64,000 nt of DNA from Phanerodontia chrysosporium (taxonomy: Eukaryota > Basidiomycota > Agaricomycetes > Polyporales > Phanerochaetaceae). The notes beneath the pieces were generated by a model. The model searched no databases, was not told the DNA's origin, and saw only the letters and a program-made list of their open reading frames with translations. Positions 59,466 to 64,000 of this stretch are shown here, piece by piece. The first letter of the stretch is position 1; every line of letters begins with the position of its first letter. A program made the position numbers and the translations under genes. The stretch covers positions 930,001 to 994,000 of the forward strand of contig MJGA01000006.1 of NCBI GenBank assembly GCA_001910725.1, in the 5' to 3' direction.

Positions 59466-59912
59466 TGTTATGTACAAATTATAATCTGTATATCAGCTTT
59501 ACGAATGTTCCTACCTTGGCTCCTAGTGGGCTTACTTCCGTTGCGCCACACCGACCGAACTTGCGGCATCGCTGCGCTAAGCTGCGTCTTGGCCAGCGCC
59601 ATATTACGAGTGCACTGATGAGCATCAGTAGCACAGCCGTTCCACGAAGTACCAAGTGCTGTAGCTGGCGGCATGTAACCGTGACTCATCAGCTTGCAAC
59701 GCAGTTTGGGCAATGCCCGCCGGAGTTCAACCCGCTCGTCCACGTTGCTGAACACTGCCACGAATTTGTGGATATAATGGCAGTTGCTGGCATACTCAAC
59801 GGCTCATCTAGCAGCCTCTTACAAACTGTGAGTCGTACGTTCTGCTGATGTGGCAGCCCGCCTCGTGTAGCTGGCAAGCGTGACTGATTCATCTGTAGGC
59901 TCCGCCAGAACC
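59466..59912. other. Intergenic spacer
   Basis: Upstream of the alcohol dehydrogenase. Open frames on both strands without motifs. No TATA box identified. Confidence 0.4.
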
Positions 59913-61068
59913 ATGACCACCTCTTCCCCGCAGTGTACAAAGACCATGGTGGCGTACCGCTACAAGCCAGGCATATCCCAGCCTGTAGCTGAGCGACTAC
60001 CGGTACCTTCCCCGGCTCCCGACGAAGTGCTCCTCAGGATCCTCGCTGCAGGAGTCTGTCATTCAGACCTCTCCGCCTTAGATACAGGGACCGTCATAGG
60101 GCAAGGCATCGCACAACTTGCCTCAAGTTTTACTATTGGGCACGAAGGCTCAGGTGAGAAGGAACTCTTTGCGCGCACACTTAGGCTGTCCCGAGTAACG
60201 ATGCAACAATCTAGGTGTCATCATGGAATTGGGCTCTTCGGTCACTTCGTATTTTCCACACCTCACAGTCGGAACTTATGTGGCGATTGGACCGAGTACC
60301 TGCGACAAAGTGGACTGCGTTGCATGCTCTTCAGGAAGCTCAACCTCTGTCCCCATGTGATGCCGCACGGGTAGGTGCGGACGGCACTTGGGCAGAGTAC
60401 ATGGCTGTTCGGGCCGCCGCGCTGGTTCCTATCAATGAAGGCCCGAACGCATCTCTCCTGGCGTGGCAGCGGTTGCAACGGATGCTGCACTGACGGTGTA
60501 TCATGCCATGAAGACCTGCTGTGAGCTGAAGCCCGAACACACTATCCTATGCCTTGGCGCCGGCGGTCTGGGACTCAACGGCATCGGGATCGCGAAGGAC
60601 TGCCTCGGTGTGCGATGTGTCGTTGCGTCGGACACACGCCATGCTGCGCTGCAGAGCGCTGTGGCAGCAGGAGCGGACTTCGCAGTCCCTCCTGAAGAGC
60701 TGCAGAGCCTCCTCGACGATAAGAAGATTCTAGTCGACTACGCCTTCGACTTCGTCGGCAGTCAGGACACCTTCGATATGTGCTTCTCCGCCATCCGCCC
60801 TGGCGGGACCATCCACATGCTGGGCCTTGCTGCGCAAACTGTCTCGATCACGCCGATAATTACCATCAGGAAGGATCTCACTTTCCGCACTAGTTTCTGG
60901 GGGACGCGATCTGAGTTGAGAGAGGTGCTCGAGGCCATTGCAGAAGGGAAGCTGAAGCCACACGTAGAGACACGCCCTATGAGCCACTGTGCCCAAGTTC
61001 TAGAGGATATGCACAGTGGGAGGTTAAGGGGCAGGGTTGCGTTGGTCCCGGATTCGCTCCTAGGGTAG
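59913..61068 (+). CDS. Zinc-dependent alcohol dehydrogenase (MDR family)
   Basis: An NAD(P)-linked medium-chain dehydrogenase, about 365 residues after repair. Exons 59913-60153 and 60215-61068. Catalytic zinc ligands are visible as AAGVCHSDLS and TIGHEGSG. The structural zinc loop has four cysteines, STCDKVDCVACSSGSSNLC. The cofactor domain holds LCLGAGGLGLNGIGIAKDCL and, after the first strand, VVASDTRHAA, where the acidic residue suggests NAD preference. The C-terminal part includes AIRPGGTIHMLGLAAQ and ends RGRVALVPDSLLG. Three frame breaks, each cured by one base: near 60338, at the GGG 60369-60371 (HGVGADGTWAEYMAV) and at the CCC 60442-60444 (GPERISPGVAAVATDAALT). Three in 110 bases is many, so a decaying gene remains possible. 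Confidence 0.78.
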
Positions 61069-61243
61069 AGCAGCGAGAGTTATGTATGAGGGCATAATTT
61101 CGATGAAATTCGCTTCGCAAAAGAAATTCCAATACAGACAGCATATATACAAAGCAGCGAAAATGCTTCAAAGCCAGCAGTCCTGTCAAAGGACATCCAC
61201 AACTCTTTCAACGCCAGACATCATCTGTGCAAGCACAGGTCAA

Positions 61244-62576
61244 TCATGCAGAGATCGCAGCATGGCAGTCGTTATTCTGACTGTCACACTGGCCGACGCT
61301 GAAGTCCCCGCCTCCGTTCGCCTTGTTCGCGCATTGGTTGTGCTGGACGTCGCAAGAACGACCGAGCGCAGCTGCGAGATTCAGGAACTCGTCGTTGTTC
61401 TCGACCACGAAACCCTTTCCACCTGCATTGACGGCAGGCGCTGTAATACCACCGACTGAGTTTATCCAACTGTCAGTTAAAAGAGCTGTACACCTCAACG
61501 AATGGGGGACGTACGCGCGCCGGTGAAGGTCTGGAGGTTCCCAGCCGAGGAAGTCACCGTGGCCGTTGCGGCAGCAGCGACTATGGCAGCTGTAGCGGTA
61601 GCCTCAGGAGTAGCAGCCGCGCCGACCGTCACTGTTACTGTGGCTGGTCAAGTAATGAGCTCTTGTTTAACAGACAGCGCTAGACATTTCCCTACCGTTC
61701 TCGCACGTCTCGGTGTTCGTAGCGGCGGAAGCATCATCATTCGACCCTGAGGTCGCCCCACCAGCAACTGCCGCGTCAATCTCGTCCGCCGTAGCGTCTT
61801 CCACCAGCAAATTCTGGGTGAAGATACAGCCGTTCGGATCGTTGGCGTCATCGCATGAATTTCCTGGAGCGACCCCGTTAGCCCGATGTATATGCGGAGG
61901 ACGACAGCGACGCACCCTTTCCGGTGGGGTCGTTAACGTCCCCAGGGGCAAATGTGCCCGATTTAAGCGCATCTTGAGGGTTCCCGCCGATCGCCGCGAT
62001 CTGTCTAGCAAGTTCCAGGACGATGGCCTTGTTCGTCGCTGCGGCGCCGTCCGATGCGGGGTCCTGGTGCTGGCTGATGGCTGCGACCTCGGGATTGACA
62101 GCCGTCTCTGTGCATAGCACGCTTGCGAGGCCGACTTTCCCGGTGTTGCGCTCCAGGGCACGGTATATGAGTGCATTTGTCATGCCGGAGACATCACCTG
62201 CCGCCTTGGCGTTGGTGAACGCCTGATCCGCAGTCGCTTGCTGCAGGCAGTCGAGGTTCTACAGAGACAATATGAGCGGGTGATATGTTCTAAGCCGTTG
62301 AGAGCTTACAGTGATCTTCCCTGCGCCTGCGGCGGCTGCAGCGTTTCCCAGAAGGCCAAATACAGGGTCACGATGCCATTGGGGTTATTGAGGTTCAGGC
62401 TTGCTCGTACCGACGTAAGCACGGGTTCGTGTGAGTGCTCTAAATTGCGTCCGGTCAGAGACGTTGCGTGATCGGAAGGTTGACTTACCCTGAGGGACTT
62501 CCCGTCGAATGGGAGCGGCGCCGGACAAGAGCAAATACGCCGCGACGGACAAAATGGCAGACATCGAACGGACCAT
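61244..62576 (-). CDS. Secreted protein of a conserved agaricomycete family
   Basis: An extracellular protein of unknown role. The start at 62576 gives a signal peptide MVRSMSAILSVAAYLLLSGA. Spliced pieces follow: LNLNNPNGIVTLYLAF, then LGNAAAAAGAGKIT, NLDCLQQATADQAFTNAKAA, TNALIYRALERNTGKVGLAS, CTETAVNPEVAAISQHQDPA, an intron at about 61910-61859, NSCDDANDPNGCIFTQNLLV, a low-complexity Ala/Thr/Val stretch, and the highly conserved end APAVNAGGKGFVVENNDEFL, LAAALGRSCDVQHNQCANKA and GGGDFSVGQCDSQNNDCHAA. Paired cysteines in the last two parts suggest disulphides. One frame break near 62350 is repaired by an added C (AFLGNAA). The closing block is one I recall as common among secreted proteins of agaricomycetes. 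Confidence 0.7.
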
Positions 62577-63538
62577 CCCGAGGACACGAAACAATTGGGC
62601 GGGTTTCAAGAAGAAATGCGGGAGACAGGGAATAGATGCACAGAGCCTGCTGGAAAAGAGAATGGAAGTGCCCACGACCTGAGAGAAGACGTTGTCAGCC
62701 AAGACAGATGACCGACACGAAGAGGCAGTACCTGCTGAGCTGAGAATGAACAAGCTGCGAAGGGCAAGAACCAGTCTTGACTATGACGGGCGAAGGGAAG
62801 TTGGAATCCATGACGAACTTCCGCCTGCTGTCTTATAAAAGAGACGATCATGGATGCCAAGGTCTCCTTCTGATATCGTAACGATACCCAGCAGAAAGAC
62901 AAGACTGGTTACCAGGAGTTGCGATAGCGTACCACCGGCGCAGGCTCTCTGTCCTGTACTAAATCGACGATTAGATACTCGGCACACAAGAAGCGGAATG
63001 CAAACCCGGCGGAGCTGGAGAACTCGGACTCTGATGGGCAACTGTCGCCACGCCCACCCGAGAAATCGCACACTTGCAGCACCTAATTAGGTAAGTCTGC
63101 AGTAGCAATGGCAACGACATCGGGACGTAGTCAACCTTGGCCACATCGCAGGTTGTCATAACTGATATGTCAATGATCCGAGTTAGCTCCCCAGGGGAAA
63201 GACTTCACTACGAGGCTTGCCTCACGTCACGTACTCAGGTCCAGCCTACCCGCAATGTACCAAGCATTCATGATCCCCGATTCCAAGGTCAAGCAATATT
63301 GCATCTATGACAGCCGCATTTAATGTAGTTGTCACGTCGTGGTGGGGATGGAGTCTCCATGCAAGGCGCTCCACTGAGCGACAGACATTGCGTCCGATGA
63401 GAGGCAAAATAGAGGCCGAAATTGAGCAGTTATCGGTGTTACAGGGAGCCGGGAGCATGACTTCGGCACTGTGGTTACCCACGACGAAGCCAGCGCTATC
63501 GTCGCGATCGCTAGGCAGTGGATGCGGGGTATATTCTT
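62577..63538. other. Intergenic region
   Basis: A TATAAAAG string on the plus strand lies at 62834-62841 but no gene follows it convincingly. Open frames have no motifs. Confidence 0.4.
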
Positions 63539-64000
63539 CTATACGACGCGTACAGTCGTTGCCTCTTTCTTCGATAGGGAGTGCAAATCCTGCTCTGAGA
63601 AACAAGGTCAGAAGTTGTTATTGAGTGCAAGAACTGTCGACTTACGAATGCCCCAAACATGAGAGCGCAAGTCCAAGAACTCTGAGCGCGAATTCTGAGT
63701 AAGTACACGCGTAGAAGTGCACCGCCACACTTACCGACGTGAAGGCCATCATACAGCTTCTTCATTTCAGTCCGGACGCGCGAGATGTCATCTTTGGCTG
63801 CAGATGAATCGCGAAGTGCCTTCAGGTCTTTCTCGACAGCTTCAATCCTCCTGATATGTGCGGTAATCTGCAGAGCAATGACATGATAGGTCATGGTTCG
63901 TTGTACGAGCCTAATAGCAACATACCCGCTCCGTGCTGTGCTGCAGCTCCTCGACACTGGCCTGCAAGGCGGCAGATGCCTGCTTGTACTCGTCAAGCAG
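63539..64000 (-). CDS. Coiled-coil protein, C-terminal part only
   Basis: The gene enters from the right edge of the window. Four spliced pieces read LLDEYKQASAALQASVEELQ, HSTER, then ITAHIRRIEAVEKDLKALRD and VRTEMKKLYDGLHV. They continue with EFLDLRSHVWGI and QQDLHSLSKKEATTVRVV, ending at a stop at 63539-63541. Introns of about 50-60 bases have good GT...AG ends. The heptad pattern indicates a long coiled coil. No family could be assigned from this fragment. The N-terminal part lies beyond 64000. Confidence 0.6.

Overview
The window is nuclear DNA of a filamentous basidiomycete, most likely an agaricomycete of the polypore type. Supports are very dense genes, introns of about 45-65 bases with GT...AG ends, a histone H3 of the basidiomycete C-terminal type, and families typical of these fungi: G1 (eqolisin) peptidases, DUF6535 and DUF4436 membrane proteins, F-box/LRR-like proteins and tandem P450s. 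No rRNA, CRISPR, plasmid or viral features were seen. Species assignment would need a database search.

Layout. 1-4.5 kb: an orphan conserved gene and an alpha/beta hydrolase. 4.5-10 kb: DSC3 (Golgi/endosome Dsc E3 ligase subunit) and a 17-exon importin of the IPO7/8, Nmd5/Sxm1 group. 10.5-11.5 kb: a broken G1 peptidase. 13.5-14.3 kb: histone H3 with a compact promoter. 15.7-19.7 kb: a DUF4436 membrane protein and a homeodomain-like factor. 20.3-23.1 kb: a short-chain dehydrogenase and RAE1 (mRNA export). 23.3-28.9 kb: two related P450s in tandem. 29.5-34.8 kb: NCA2, a small secreted protein candidate and a C2HC zinc-finger gene. 36-41.6 kb: VPS37, RRP40, EAF6 and DPP5, tightly packed. 42.4-47.8 kb: an F-box-like gene and a large DUF6535 protein with internal repeats. 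48.2-52.3 kb: a Zn2Cys6 transcription factor. 52.96-53.14 kb: a short inverted-repeat element (MITE). 53.4-54.3 kb: an intact G1 peptidase. 56.2-62.6 kb: a second hydrolase, PIGU (GPI transamidase), tRNA-Glu, a zinc alcohol dehydrogenase and a secreted protein. The right end holds part of a coiled-coil gene.

Most genes are housekeeping functions (nuclear transport, RNA decay, chromatin, ESCRT sorting, GPI anchoring) mixed with secreted and oxidative enzymes. They do not form one obvious pathway or biosynthetic cluster.

An important caution: about twenty single-base reading-frame breaks lie inside otherwise well conserved exons. Nearly all can be repaired by restoring one base to a short run of identical bases, mostly G or C. 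This looks like base-calling error in the assembly rather than gene death, so broken frames here should not be read as pseudogenes without read support. The most interesting biological items are the MITE, four copies of one heptamer upstream of H3, the threefold repeat in the DUF6535 protein, and micro-exons of 6 and 12 bases.
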